Origin: Hetaerina americana | Taxonomy: Eukaryota > Arthropoda > Insecta > Odonata > Calopterygidae | DNA length: 64,000 nt | Assembly: GCA_022747635.1 (NCBI GenBank) | Contig: JAKTNV010000006.1 | Span: 66,533,590 to 66,597,589, forward strand | Direction of reading: 5' to 3' | Shown: positions 47,986 through 59,277 of the stretch, piece after piece | Numbering within the stretch: the stretch's first letter is position 1 | Layout of the letters: every line of letters begins with the position of its first letter | Notes under the pieces: generated by a model | Told to the model about the DNA's origin: nothing | Seen by the model: only the letters and a program-made list of their open reading frames with translations | Databases searched by the model: none | Program-made: the position numbers and the translations under genes

Positions 47986-50900
47986 CGAACCGCTTCATGT
48001 GTGTGCAGTTTAGGATATTAAGTCAAACGCATTTAATTACGTAATGTCAAGGAATAAATTTTTTTTCAAGAGATTTTCATTAAGGAATAACTACATGGCG
48101 TCAAGATTTTTATGTACCGTAATTTTTTGGGCTTTCAACGTTGTGTTGCCGTGATCACAAGAAGTGTGGGGAGAAAATTATTTTTGTAGGCACCAGTACG
48201 GAAGTCTTGTTTCTCTTTTTTTCTTGGTCACAGATGTCGATTTTGGGTCCGCTCGAGTACTTTGCTATTTTGTGTAAATATTTGGTACATATATATTTAT
48301 TAGTCATATATTTCATACAGTTAAGACGCCTAAAGGAACTATCTTAATAATAAATGTGTGATTTAATGGGAAAACAAGTTACCATTATGTGAAGGATAAA
48401 ACTCATTACGAATTTTCTCATTTATTATTCACTAAATAATGTATTTCAAGTGGTTTCAATATTTTTTTTAAACTATTACCCGATTATTAGCGCATTAGGA
48501 AATAAAAATAACGTGATGGGTGTCATTACATCTTCAACCAGTTCCCATTTAATTGAATAAATTGAATCTCGGCACCTGCATCTTCCTGTCCATTGAACCG
48601 AACCCGGAAACTTCGTTATAGGAATCCAGTTGGCCTGCCAGAGGTAGCTCAAATCCACATTTTCTGTAGGTGAGTGGGTTTAGAATTAAATCTCCCTCAC
48701 AGTGTATGAGGGAATCCTCCCCTCTCTCAGCTGACTCCTGCGTTTCGTCGTGTCAAGACGTTTCGTTAGGGTCTTTGTCCGCGTGACCCCTCTGGCGACA
48801 TTAGGTCACTCCTTCCTCGAGGAGTCTTGGGTGCCCTTGGAGAAATCACGTGTTGGCCCTGTTTCCGGTCGGCGCCTTGCCAGCGTTTCCAAAAGCCGAG
48901 GAAATGTGAGCAAATTGTAGGAATGGGCGCGAGTGGAAGAGGGAGGAAAAATCGTATTAAGGTCAAGCGCTTGTTGCGTTCTCCTAATTCAGTCCGAGTT
49001 TCCGGATTATCCCGAACACTTTCAATGAGTTGAGTTAAATACGAAAGACGTGGGGAGTTATGCCTTGAAGATTTATACTTCTTTAAGTTCTGACTCTTCT
49101 CAACAATTCTTAGCAGTTGTCATTGCCCAACTACTATAGAAACCGTAGCGAAGGTGGAGGTATTTCTTCAAAGCTTGGCGACTTCCCTTCCTTTTGAAAG
49201 TAAAAGAACTTTCATGCTAAATGAAATCCTAGCTCACATTTTGATTTTCTGTAAGGAAGGAAGAAGTAATGTTGAACTAAAGATGGTTTTCACATGCCAA
49301 GTATCTAAGATTTAGAGCTACTTAATACGACCATTGAGAAACTAAGCTTCAGGTGCCTTCAATACTTTATGATTAAAAGTATTTTTAGTAGTCGTACGAA
49401 ACGGAATTTTCGAGCCTATATTAGAGATGATTACCTAGAAAATATCGATAGTTTTAGTAAAAAATATATAACACAGAACTGGATAAGTACTGATGGAACA
49501 AAATTATTTTTGGTTCGGGTAAAAACATTATGAATATCGATTATAGTATTGAAATCGTCGTGTTTAGATAAATTAATGGTTCCGAGTATAATGTATTTGT
49601 TTATTTTAACAATAATTTTATGCTTTACTGGTTCATATTTAAGAGAATCCACGAGTATCTATGCAATGCTCTCACTGCAAACAATAATTTGCTTAATACT
49701 CGTTTGTACTTCTAAGTAATATGATCTAGAATCCTTGCAACTGAAATGGTTCCGTCATTTCGTGCTACTTCGAATTTCACTCGTCCAATTCGCCTCAATT
49801 TCAATAAGATTTCTTATTATTCCAAGAATGCGTGGAAAGAGTATCAGGCGACATTGCATGGATCATTGGCACGAATATGACCACAAACTTTTCGCACTCT
49901 ATAACATTTGTGATGCATATCGAATAAGTTTCAGCATCGTAATGCTGTCAGTTATCACATTAAATACCAATCACTTGAAGATTCAACGCATTGAGACTCT
50001 TCGCAATGCACAAATTACAAATTTAACTTAGTGCTTTCTGTTTGAGTATTTCCTCCGAAACCAGTGACTTAACCTCTTTGAATCCTTGATGTAGATTCAG
50101 ATTTTGCAAACTGCTCTCTTCTCCTTGAATCCATAAATTACCTTGAACTTGATCGTAAGCAAGAATTTTTCAAAATACACTCCGTCACCTCCCTTGATCT
50201 TTCTCAGCGCAGGTAACTCTTGCCAAACGTGAAAGAAATAATCACCTGTTTTTCCTGTTTAACCAGTTCCTTGCGGTCTACCGCCACCATCGCAGTGTCA
50301 AATTTCAACCGCTATAAATTTTGCGTTCCTCTCCAAAATGTATGCCTGTTGGCGGAGTCTCTTGTCATCGTTTTCTCTATATATAATTAAATTTCATCAT
50401 GGGGTTCCCGACAGATCAATCCAATTCTACTGTGATAAGCAGTTGCCCGTAATTTGCTTTCCCAGCTGTTAAGACGAAGGTTTACCACTTGAAACCTGAA
50501 TTCATAACAATTGTATTCAAATTCTGCCCCATTAATTTAGCAGACACCTTTGAGGCGATATTAATTATGAGCGAATTAATAAAAGAATCAATATGTTGAA
50601 ATTTCTCATTATTCAAGAATAAATTGATTGCTAAAAAACAGGGTCGTGATGTTTATATCACCTAATGTTTTTATATCGAGTTTGAATATGATTAAGTGCA
50701 TCTACCTGTTCTTTATCATAACATTCTGACCCAGGTAGCCGCCTTGAATTTACATCAACGTGTTGAATTTACTAATGCATGCGTAGGACTGCGTAGAAAC
50801 CATGGGCTACGTTTCTGTGGGAAGTAAGTTCCTACGCCTCGTCGTACTCGGAAGGATGTAGCATATGACTAGTGATATACGTGTCACCTGACATCAAACT

Positions 50901-51869
50901 TGGGTCTTCCAATTAATGAAAATGTACCAGGTGGTTATGTTAAAAGCTAAAATTTCGGCAATTTACAATTTGATTACGTATGAATGACGGTTTTTTCCTT
51001 GATTTAAGAACGTGGTATGAATTCATTCATTCCTGCAAGTAAATATTGAGGTTCCAAAAAGAGTTCAGATGAGCGCCGTTCTTTCAATGATGCCCTTCGT
51101 TTTTCGCAAGGAAGAATGCCGGAATTTGACTACTTTATGGCTCCGCGAGAAAATTCCGCCGTCTAGGTGAAGGGCCTCATTGCTAAGTGATTTACATGGA
51201 AGTAGCTTAGCAAACATCGGAAACGCGGGCGCGCAGCACCTCAGACAAGAAGAAGGCGTCTACACGCCCGACATGGCCCAGTTGGTGCCGAGAGTGAAAT
51301 TCGTCTTCCTTTATCGCCCTCTCCGTGGAGCGTGCCAGAGTGGCCATATATCGGTGGATGGGGGTCCCCCTGCCGCATAACCGTTCGCCCTAACGTATGC
51401 ACCCAACTTCCAATTCCACATTCGTTAAGTCTCACAACTCCTCCAACTCATTACGTAATGCCGCCCGTACTACGCCCTTCCTCAGTCTCCACCCCCCCCC
51501 CCCGCTCCCCTTCCCTGTTTTTCCCCTCTAATAAATTCCACACCAGATAGTAGCACCAAACAATGAAACACGCCGAGGTACCGCCCATAGCAATTCGCAA
51601 GAAGTGCGCCATCTCCCGCGTGGCGAAATACGGTGACGACAATTTGCGATTGCGCCTTTTGAAAGTTGGGTGGCTGAGTTGATGACCCAACGACGCCTGG
51701 CGAACAAATTAAAGAATGCTAATTCGAAATTTAAATTACAATTGTTCGAAGAGAATACGTCAGCTGCTACACTTGGAGTCTATATACATATATTAGACGT
51801 CGGTCTTAGTACTTGTTAAACTCTACCATCAACTACCAAACTGACCTTCGGGTTGATTACTGTGTTTAT

Positions 51870-51871
<2 letters not shown>
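47986..51871. other. gene-free stretch
   Basis: No gene or repeat recognised over nearly 4 kb. Two CG-rich patches (about 48700-49020 and 51080-51700, the second with a C run at 51488-51502) open unrelated frames on both strands. Confidence 0.4.

Positions 51872-51920
<49 letters not shown>
51872..51920. repeat. (TA)n microsatellite
   Basis: About 48 bases of TA, directly before the left target duplication of the SINE-B copy. Confidence 0.95.
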
Positions 51921-51924
<4 letters not shown>

Positions 51925-51934
51925 ATAAACACAA

Positions 51935-52240
51935 GGGGATCGAGATGGTGCGTGGGCTAACGTACTTGCTTCCCACCTAGAGGGCGCGGGTTCAAATCCC
52001 GGCGGTGTTGAATATTTTTCAGAGGTATCTCGATCCCTACTTGAGGTGCTTTGTGGAGAGCACTCAGAGTGAGTACGCCGTCCGTCGGATGGGACGTTAA
52101 ACTGCGGACCCCTTGGCGCCTTTCGTAAAGAGTAGGCTAATGCCGACGCCGGGTTTCTCTCCACCCTTCATCCTTTCCTGTCCATCCCCTATGGCGCAAA
52201 TGACTTCAGTTGTCGGTCGCCTCCCCTAAAAACTACTACT
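51935..52240 (+). mobile_element. SINE-B, complete copy with perfect target duplication
   Basis: 306 bp. The tRNA-derived head (51935-52010) has polymerase III box A-like TGGTGCGTGGGCT and box B GGTTCAAATCCC. A conserved tail follows (GATGGGACGTTAAACTGCGG, then GGCGCCTTTCGTAAAGAG, then ATGCCGACGCCGGG), and the end is an ACT-repeat (AACTACTACT). It is flanked by an exact 13-bp duplication, ACCATAAACACAA, at 51922-51934 and 52241-52253. The perfect flanks argue for a fairly recent insertion. The tail module recurs at 14.03-14.16 kb. Confidence 0.95.
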
Positions 52241-52253
52241 ACCATAAACACAA

Positions 52254-52475
52254 TTCGGTTCACCCAGTACTAAGCCCAACAGCGTGTGAAATTCACACAA
52301 CAGGGTAGGGGGGCCAGTTCCATTCCCTGTGCCGGTTATTGTTTCCCAGGAAGATCTGGTACTCGAAACATCACATAGCTTGGGTAGATGTCCAGAGAGG
52401 CTTGCCCGGCGATCGAACACGGGGCCTCCGGTCAGTGGTCCAACGCTCTACCCCCTGGACTACCACGACCCATAT
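52254..52475 (-). mobile_element. SINE-A copy
   Basis: Minus-strand SINE. The tRNA-derived head is at the high-coordinate end; on the minus strand it reads GTCGTGGTAGTCCAGGGGGT, then AGAGCGTTGGACC, with box B-like GTGTTCGATCGCC. The body at lower coordinates holds CAGGGTAGGGGGGCCAGTTC and GTTTCCCAGGAAGATCTGG. It keeps its CGs, unlike copies at 23.8 and 28.7 kb. It starts directly after the SINE-B target duplication. Confidence 0.9.
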
Positions 52476-52489
52476 ATATGTTCACTCCG

Positions 52490-52550
52490 TGTGTGATTCC
52501 CAACCTAGACCGTCTAATAATTTGGAAACGCTACTCAGTTTGATATAGAC
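52490..52550 (-). mobile_element. short LINE-A fragment
   Basis: GATTCCCAACCTAGACCGTC and TAATTTGGAAACGCTACTCA match the complement of the ORF segment at the inner end of the 13.4 and 16.1 kb copies (GATTCTCAGCCTAGCTCCTC). Confidence 0.6.
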
Positions 52551-52989
52551 TCATTTTGCATTATTTTTAAGGACAGAAAAGTAAAACCCATGTACAATGT
52601 ATGTTGACTTCTATGAAGTGTCTTCTGGTGTTCAATATGTTATGCTTGACGTAAATTTCTATTTTTTACTCCTATTAAAAAGCCGTCGTCACTTGATCTG
52701 TTCCTCTTACCGTTTTCCAGTTGTTTCTTCGATTGCGATTCTGCTGCAATCTTGGCGAAATTCATTTTTCTTTCAAATGTTCCGCTGCCTTCCACTTAAA
52801 AACTATCATCCTTGCTTTGGCTATTGACTGTATCTTTGTATTGCTTATCTCGTGGAGTTATTTTTTCATTCCCGTCTCCGTAAAGGCTAACATCCACCTA
52901 GAAATCTTCTTGCATCTCAGCAAAAATATTTATTTCCTCCAAAAGCCGCACTATGCTTATCATTTCCCTGTGTATCTCCTATCCGCCTA

Positions 52990-53345
52990 ATAGCCATAAC
53001 TTCTGTCTCGTCCATTGGGTCCACGATATACGTACACATTAAAGAAAATTGGTGATATAAATGTGTGCCTTATTCCTTTATTTTTACCTTCTTTTGTGCG
53101 TACTACACACTTGATCACCGATGAACTAGCGAGTGTTTAAATTTTGTAATATTATTTCTATTTCCTTCAAGGAATTATTTAATGCTATGGTCCGGCCCAC
53201 GTTGCCAAGAGCCTTCTCCAGATCAACAAAAGCCATAAATCAAGGTTGAATTTTTGCACTATTTTCTCTGCAATTAACCGGAGAATAGAATGACTTATGT
53301 TGTTTATATATTCTTCTTAATGCAACAAATAACTAATCTTTTTGC
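52990..53345 (-). mobile_element. LINE reverse transcriptase relic
   Basis: The minus-strand translation near 53160-53250 reads FMAFVDLEKALGNVGRTIAL, i.e. motif A with the VDLEKA aspartate, as in the R1/I-like and RTE-like LINEs of insects. Stops follow (TR-stop-FIGDQVC). Similar in type to LINE-B but too divergent to assign by eye. The T-rich DNA on either side may belong to it. Confidence 0.65.
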
Positions 53346-53487
53346 CTCTTTCTTCGTCCTAACCCACTGCTTTTGTGGGTGGCACAGTGGCGCCTCGCGC
53401 ACGACTACGAATGCATGTGACATTGTATGTACGGTATTTCGTCATAACATCTAGTTCCTTTAAAAGCCCCAAAATTTCAGAGTTTAA

Positions 53488-53680
53488 GAGGACGCCTCGG
53501 TAGCTTAAGTGGCTAAAGCACTCGACCGGATATTGAGGGATCTGGGTTCGAGTCCCAGTCAAGGCGAATGATTTTTACGCTCTGAAATTGTTGCATTAAA
53601 ATGCACATTAGCGGATGACTCCGTTAAAAGTTACTGTTGCGGCATCTCCCGCAGTTTCTTTGGAATTTGCCATAAACTTT
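53488..53680 (+). mobile_element. SINE-C with tRNA-like head
   Basis: The head at 53492-53566 folds like a tRNA: GCCTCGG, then TA, a GCTT/AAGC D stem, CTCGA/TTGAG anticodon stem and CTGGG-TTCGAGT-CCCAG T arm. However, position 33 is C rather than T, the acceptor stem has mismatches, and the sequence runs on into the block ATTAGCGGATGACTCC to CATCTCCCGCAGTTTCTT that recurs at 10.68 kb. Therefore called a SINE rather than a working tRNA gene. Confidence 0.8.
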
Positions 53681-54127
53681 AATGTTTGTCCATACAAGCT
53701 GGTTCCAAGATTTTTAGAATTGTGTGCTTTACTTTCTGAGTGAGGAAATTAATGACATTATTTGTCCTGGGCAGTTGTTTCTTTATGATTGCCCATCCTT
53801 ATTTCTCCTCGTGTTTAGATGTTATCTAATAGTTTGAATCTAAGTCTTGTTTACCGAATTTTTCATAAATACCAAAAGTTTTTCATTTATCCGAGGTTCC
53901 TCCTGCGCCCGTAAGTCCTTTGCTGTAGTGCCAATTCAGTCCCAAACATGATGTCAACCGCATCATAGCATTATTTTCTCCCTAAATTATTCTTACATGC
54001 AATCATTTCCCGTCACCAATACTCCGTACAACATCTTGAAAATCATTGTGCCGTGCACTTCGTTTACATAAGTGATGTCTCATCGTTCAATAAATGGCGC
54101 CAACCTTTCCTATCTCAACGTTATGCT
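53681..54127. other. gene-free stretch
   Basis: T-rich on the plus strand, possibly old minus-strand LINE sequence, but no motif could be read. Confidence 0.35.
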
Positions 54128-54380
54128 AATCATAATAATCAACCTGAAGGTCGCTTTGATAGGCGAGGGTAGACCTCACCTAGTACTAATCCCAATGGCA
54201 CGTTAAATTCACACATCAGGGTAGGTGGGCCAATTCCTTTCCCTATTGTATTCCCGGAATATCTGGTGTTTGGAAAATTCACGTATTCGGGCTGCGTAGG
54301 CAGATAGGCTTCTCCCGGAGTCAAACCCGGCCCCTCAGGGTTGGTAATCCAGGGCTCTACGTACTCGACTACCACTCTTC
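54128..54380 (-). mobile_element. SINE-A copy
   Basis: Includes the 3' end (CAACCTGAAGGTCGC) missing from the 52.3-kb copy, the body (CATCAGGGTAGGTGGGCCAA) and a worn tRNA-like head at the right (GGTTGGTAATCCAGGGCTCT). Minus-strand orientation. Confidence 0.8.
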
Positions 54381-54984
54381 TGAGGTTATTTTACGTCTCA
54401 TCGTCTATTTGCTCACTCCATTCTTCAATAAACTTTCATCTATGCGACTAATGTCATAACTTATTGTTTTGTATCATGTTTACCCTGCCTCAGTTCTTAA
54501 AGTAATGTACTACCTCCTCTCTTCTATTGATTCCAGAATTTTTTGTCAATTTTTTTCCTTTTTACATGCATCCTCAAGCCTTTATTTCCCTTTGCGACTT
54601 TTCAGTGTTTCACCATATGAATTGTCATATTTCCTCGATTGGACGACTTGCGGTCATTGCTGCTGCACTTTAAAATACGGATATTTCTCTATGGTTCGTT
54701 GGATCATCATCCTTGGATTCCTTAATTATTCTAGCCGCCATGGCACTTCATTTTTTTCTTCGCCTAATTGAGTTTAAGTTGTCGATTCTTTAGTGCCAAA
54801 TTGTGGTCACAGTTGATGCCTTCCGCGGAAGCCTTTTATTCTTATTCTTACTATTTATAAAGCTATACCTTACAAAGATTCAATTTGTTATCTCTTTATG
54901 CCCCCAAGGAAATTTGTATGAGTCTATTTTCCATAATTGTTTTCAAACGAAGTTTCTGCCACGATTAATTTTCGGTTTTTTTCA
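54381..54984. other. gene-free stretch
   Basis: T-rich with no recognised motif. The open frames at 54469-54771 and 54803-54991 look like translations of pyrimidine-rich DNA. Confidence 0.35.
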
Positions 54985-56035
54985 GGACTAAACTTAATAA
55001 ACTTCATACAACATACCCTTAATTCATGCACTTCATTGAACATACTTCATTACGGGGGTAAAGACAAAGATACCTCCGAGTCGCTATTAAATTCCTTTAT
55101 GATCAACTCCTTGCTTCAACTTGTCACTTCACCAACAAGAGACGATAATATTCCTGATTATTTAGCCACAAGCATACCAGAAACATTCTTAGCTATAGAA
55201 ACTTTAAAAGCAATTAGTGACCACGGAGCAGTAAACGCTAATTTTCCCCATATGATGTCAGAAATAAGAAACCCAAAAGAAAAATTTACTTGTTTAAAGT
55301 AGAGGACTATAATGACCTAACGGCGTGCTACATAGGCAATTTGCAAATTTCAAGAAAGATAGTAATCACCTAAATACTGAGAGCACGTAGAATAACTTCT
55401 TTGACATCATGAGCTCAGCACTCAACAAGTTCATTCTCAGTAAATTTATAAAAGATAACCCGGAACCTAGATGGTATAACGCGGATGTTAGCAAGGCATT
55501 ACGACGTCAAAGGCTATGTCATACCAAGATGAAAAAATCAGGGAGGTTATCTCTAGCGAAAAAAGGAATAAGATCCCTTACGATTATAAGATGTCTAGGG
55601 CGATTACCAAGAAGGAATTTTGGAAAGCGTTGAGTGAAATCCAAACGAAAGGAGTAACAGAAAATTTTAAAGAGAGTATGAAAGCATTTTGGTCATGCGT
55701 CAAAGAGGCTTAGGGAAATAAATCAACCCTTAATTAACTAAAAAATGATGCCCAGGTAAATAAGTCAACTGCTAATCGTGAGACACCTCGATAATCAGAA
55801 GTTATTAATGAAAAATCGGCACGGTCCCCGAAAAGGTAGATCCTGCGAGACACACTTTGCTCTTTTAGTTCATGATATTCTTATTTTGGGAGAGAGCAAT
55901 GTTCCAGTGGACACGTTTTCCTAGATTTTAAGAGAGCCTTCGGCAAAGTACCTCATGGTAAACTACTCGCAAAGCTAGAACCATATGGCATAGAAAAAAA
56001 TATCCGGGGTTGTTTTAAAGACTTTTTGGTCGGGT
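54985..56035 (+). mobile_element. LINE-A relic with endonuclease and partial reverse transcriptase
   Basis: The only copy here that retains the endonuclease C terminus: INSLLQLVTSPTRDDNIPDY, then ETLKAISDHGAVNANF, where SDHGAV corresponds to the SDH motif of apurinic-type LINE endonucleases. The linker follows (EPRWYNADVSKALRRQRLC), then, after a deletion of about 400 bp at about 55735-55770, reverse transcriptase pieces (GRSCETHFALL, ESNVPVDTF, KRAFGKVPHGKLLAKLEPYG). It ends at 56035, where an inverted segment of the same ORF begins. Confidence 0.9.
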
Positions 56036-56039
56036 CAGG

Positions 56040-56270
56040 TTCAAATATTGGTGTTGCGCTAGCTATTTTCCAATCTCTAGGAACCTTGCGATCCATCAGC
56101 AACTTCTTCAATATTATTTCTAGATATGGTGCAATTTCCGAAGCTATTATATAATAGCGTAAATATACGAACGGGTATTTTGTTGGGCGCGGAGGATTTA
56201 TTAGGTTTGATATTTTTCAGCGAACGTTCTATTCCATTATATGAAATTTCAATTTCGGGCATCGATAAGA
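56040..56270 (-). mobile_element. inverted LINE-A reverse transcriptase segment
   Basis: On the minus strand this reads MPEIEISYNGIERSLKNIKP, then NKSSAPNKIPVRIFTLLY, matching the stretch of LINE-A between linker and RT fingers (compare 41610-41820). That stretch is part of what is missing from the adjoining plus-strand copy, so it may be the same copy's own segment, inverted and displaced. Confidence 0.8.
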
Positions 56271-56284
56271 TGACGAGGACAGGC

Positions 56285-56430
56285 ATTGATAAGATGACGA
56301 TTCCCCAACCCCCTTACGGTCCCAACATGGCGCCAGCAGACTATTTCTTATTTCCAAATGTGAAATCCTCCTGCAAAGTACACCACCATGGTACCCTAAG
56401 TGCCGTCAAAGAAGCTTGCATGCGTCTTGC
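56285..56430 (+). mobile_element. mariner transposase C-terminal fragment
   Basis: Translates as TIPQPPYGPNMAPADYFLFP, then NVKSSCKVHHHGTLSAVKE: the third catalytic aspartate block (APADYFLF) and following tail of a SETMAR-like mariner, the same family as the 33.5-kb relic (HHHGTLSADEEA). It lies inside the LINE-A copy, before that copy's 3' end. Confidence 0.85.
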
Positions 56431-56432
56431 AC

Positions 56433-56520
56433 TAGGGGGGAAAGGTGTTTTGGGCAAAGGGTAGTCTAGTATGTAATCACCCTTTGCCATACACCCTAGC
56501 GGTCGATTCCAGGGTACAAA
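56433..56520 (+). mobile_element. LINE-A 3' end of the 55-56 kb copy
   Basis: GGGGGGAAAGGTGTTTTGGG, then AATCACCCTTTGCCATACAC, then CCTAGCGGTCGATTCCAGGG and an A-rich tail (TACAAAAAAAAACAAAATA). The hairpin arms are partly degraded. Confidence 0.85.
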
Positions 56521-58313
56521 AAAAAACAAAATAATAAAAATTAAACATTATATTCTTCATTGTAATCTGTTCCACGGATACAGTTAAATGATAAATCGAA
56601 CTCTTTGATATTCATTTACTTTCACATAAAGGATGACTGCTGCCTCAAACTCCCGGTTATTGGTGCCCTATTATTTGGATATATATATATAATTATATAT
56701 TTATTTATTTATTTATTTAGGCATTCTCATCACAGGATAGACCCTCGCCATCAGCCTAATACGCTCCCTTGTTCCCGGATAGCCGAAATATCTAAATATC
56801 AAATCTACCACCCACAGTGTACTAAATGGTTTTGAGCCCAATCCTGAGCCATGTAGCCTAAGGATAGTTGGTGTTGTTAATCTTACAATGTAAACGTTTT
56901 CTTTGAAAACCATTAGTAATTTCGTCTCTTCGTTAAGTTCACAAAGTCAAGGTGATGTTCTGGATTATGGTTTGTGGAGGCAGTCATATCCCTTACAAAT
57001 ATCATTTCTCTAAGGTTTATACCCCGTGAAGTGACTCTAAGGCCATTATATAAAACCGTAAAATAAAATCAATCGTTAAAATCGATCGTTAGTTAACTTC
57101 AGTTTTAACCTAACTTGGAGATATCGTGCGAGCCCAATTTTATAAACGAATAAAATTTTTAATAGTGAATGTGAGCATTATAACCGTCATGTTGTCGTCT
57201 GTCAGTTATTGATTGGTTTATCAGTCGGTTTTGAACTTAACTAGCGATCATCAAACATTTAACGAGACATTATAAAACCTGGCATATATCTATCACATCC
57301 GACACACCTGACACCTATGTCGAGATTGCCTTGGACGCATTCTTCATTGTAATATTACTTTTTGCTCTATTCCACACCTAAGCGTTGCGTGATGCAAATA
57401 TTTGTTTCTACATTTCGACAACTAACCATAATTGCCATTACTTTACTTATTTACATACCGTCCACATAGATATTTTCGGGTATGTACCATAAGCGAGTCG
57501 ATGGCGACATTTTAATATCCACATCTTTCGCTCAGGTGCCAAACTTGAATGAAAATTAGCACAAACATTTGGGACAAAAGCGTTACCGACCCCACGGCCG
57601 CGTGCTCCCTGATCCATCGACTGAGATAATGCCCTCTCTCTTCGTGCGATCCCCCCCCATGCTAGAAGAGTAAGCACTCTCGATGTACCAAGGACGCGAC
57701 CATGGGGGGGGGGCGAAGGGGCGGGGGACAGAGAGATCTTACATCATGCTTAAGCAGCCGCAGATCGCACATGAGCAGGGGTTAGTGTGCATAAATTATT
57801 AAAGAGCGCAATCCTCGGGGCAGGGAGGGTTATTGGCCGGTTGCACCGGGGCTGGATTGCGGGAAGGGAGTGAGGACCCATCGAGTGTTCGTGTGTAAAG
57901 TTCAATCCGATACAGGGCGTGGCGAGTCAGCGATCCCCTCGAGCACGCCTCGTTGCGAATTCGTCGGAGGCTCTCGCATTGCGGTCTTCGCATTGGTGAT
58001 GGTACCCTACGGATAGTGGGCATAGCGATTTGGAATGAGGCGCCAACCGGGAACCGTACCAAAAAACATAAAAATAGAACATAAAAATTGTCCTTTCTCT
58101 TTGGCGATGCTTATCGAAAATTCTTCCTATAAAAATTATATATGTAATGAGTTACGAATTTATCGTAACAATTTGTAACACATTATTTCTTTTTATTTTT
58201 TAGCATCAATCGGAAAACAGCAGTACATCGGACTTTTAACAATTATATATATAACACTTTTTTATATTTTACATATAAATAACACTTTTTTGAAAGTCTC
58301 ACGGTCGTGAATA
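56521..58313. other. gene-free stretch
   Basis: Simple repeats at about 56680-56720 (TATATATATA and TTTATTTATTTA). A GC-rich patch at 57590-58060 with a G run at 57702-57714 opens minus-strand frames (57447-57677, 57799-58062) that match no family. Confidence 0.4.
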
Positions 58314-58450
58314 ATAATGTATAAAATTTAGCACACGTGGACACAGACAAAAACACAGAACCACACAAAAAAGAAGAGAAACTCACTCAGTTTCTTTTCT
58401 TTTTTTTGTGTTTTTGTCTGTGTCCACGAGTGCTAAATTTTATACATTAT
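58314..58450. repeat. long hairpin with 43-nt arms
   Basis: Outer arms ATAATGTATAAAATTTAGCA (from 58314) and its complement (to 58450) are perfect over 21 nt; after one A-A mismatch (58335/58429) the inner arms CGTGGACACAGACAAAAACA (from 58336) pair perfectly over 21 nt with 58408-58428. The inner 50 nt pair imperfectly through AAGAAGAGAAAC/GTTTCTTTTCTT, leaving a loop near 58383-58389. No protein is present. It could be a foldback element or an RNA hairpin. Confidence 0.93.
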
Positions 58451-59277
58451 ATAAATAAATACATATATATGTTTAATATAACACAAATAGAATAGAATAG
58501 CAACATTTAAAAGGACACTCACACGGTAAATTGTTCGAGCTTTCGGCCCTCTCAGAGGCCTTCTTCAAGTGAAACTCTTATATATATATATATACTATAT
58601 ATATATATATATATTTATTTATTTATTTATATAATTATATAAATACATAAAAATATTGCATATATTTTTTCAATAAGACGACTTATGAATTCTAAGTGAC
58701 TTCCAGCTGTTAAAAGGTGAAATTTTGGATCCATGCCCTGAAAATGCCCTCCGCATATTTTTTCACATATTTTACTTCCCCCATGAACGCGCGATTTGGA
58801 AAGTTTTCGCCAGCCTAATGATTTGTGGCATAAATCTACAAATTCTCATGGTTACATGCGAATTTTGCATTTTTTTCGCAGTTTGCCAAACTGCTGACAG
58901 CCTCCCCGGCACCCTATTGAGGAAAGGGCCCTATTGCTTGCCCATTAAGATCAGCACATTCCTCGACGTACTGTTCTGTGCAATTGTATAGATAAATGCT
59001 CTTCTTGCTCTTGATTTTTTATGCATAAATTAGGTTATTACATTCATCAACTTATTGCAGCGAAGTTCTCAATTGCTACCGCCAGAAATGTGACTAAAAA
59101 CGTAGGAGGACTAAGAAGTTAGGGAGGGGGAAAATCGTACAGAGCCAGTACAACAATAGATCTTCGTCCTTGGTGAGAAATTTCAGCCTCCGCTCGTAGA
59201 AATGACATAAAGATTTGCTCTCATACCCTTCACCCTCTCCTTCACAATATCGTTTTTACAACGAAGTGTTGCACATG
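58451..59277. other. gene-free stretch with TA repeats and a GC palindrome
   Basis: TCGGCCCTCTCAGAGGCC at 58543-58560 is a near-palindrome next to TTCTTCAAGTGAAAC, followed by two TA repeats (58578-58615). The arrangement recalls the ends of some arthropod retroelements, but no reverse transcriptase is nearby. The frame at 58725-58991 is unrecognised. Confidence 0.4.

Noticed and set aside
53492..53566. Candidate tRNA gene
   Set aside because: The cloverleaf is recognisable but lacks T at position 33, has mismatches in the acceptor stem, and continues into a SINE body that recurs at 10.68 kb.
58540..58580. Hammerhead ribozyme of a Penelope-like element
   Set aside because: GAAAC is present but the conserved CTGATGA core is not, and no reverse transcriptase is nearby.
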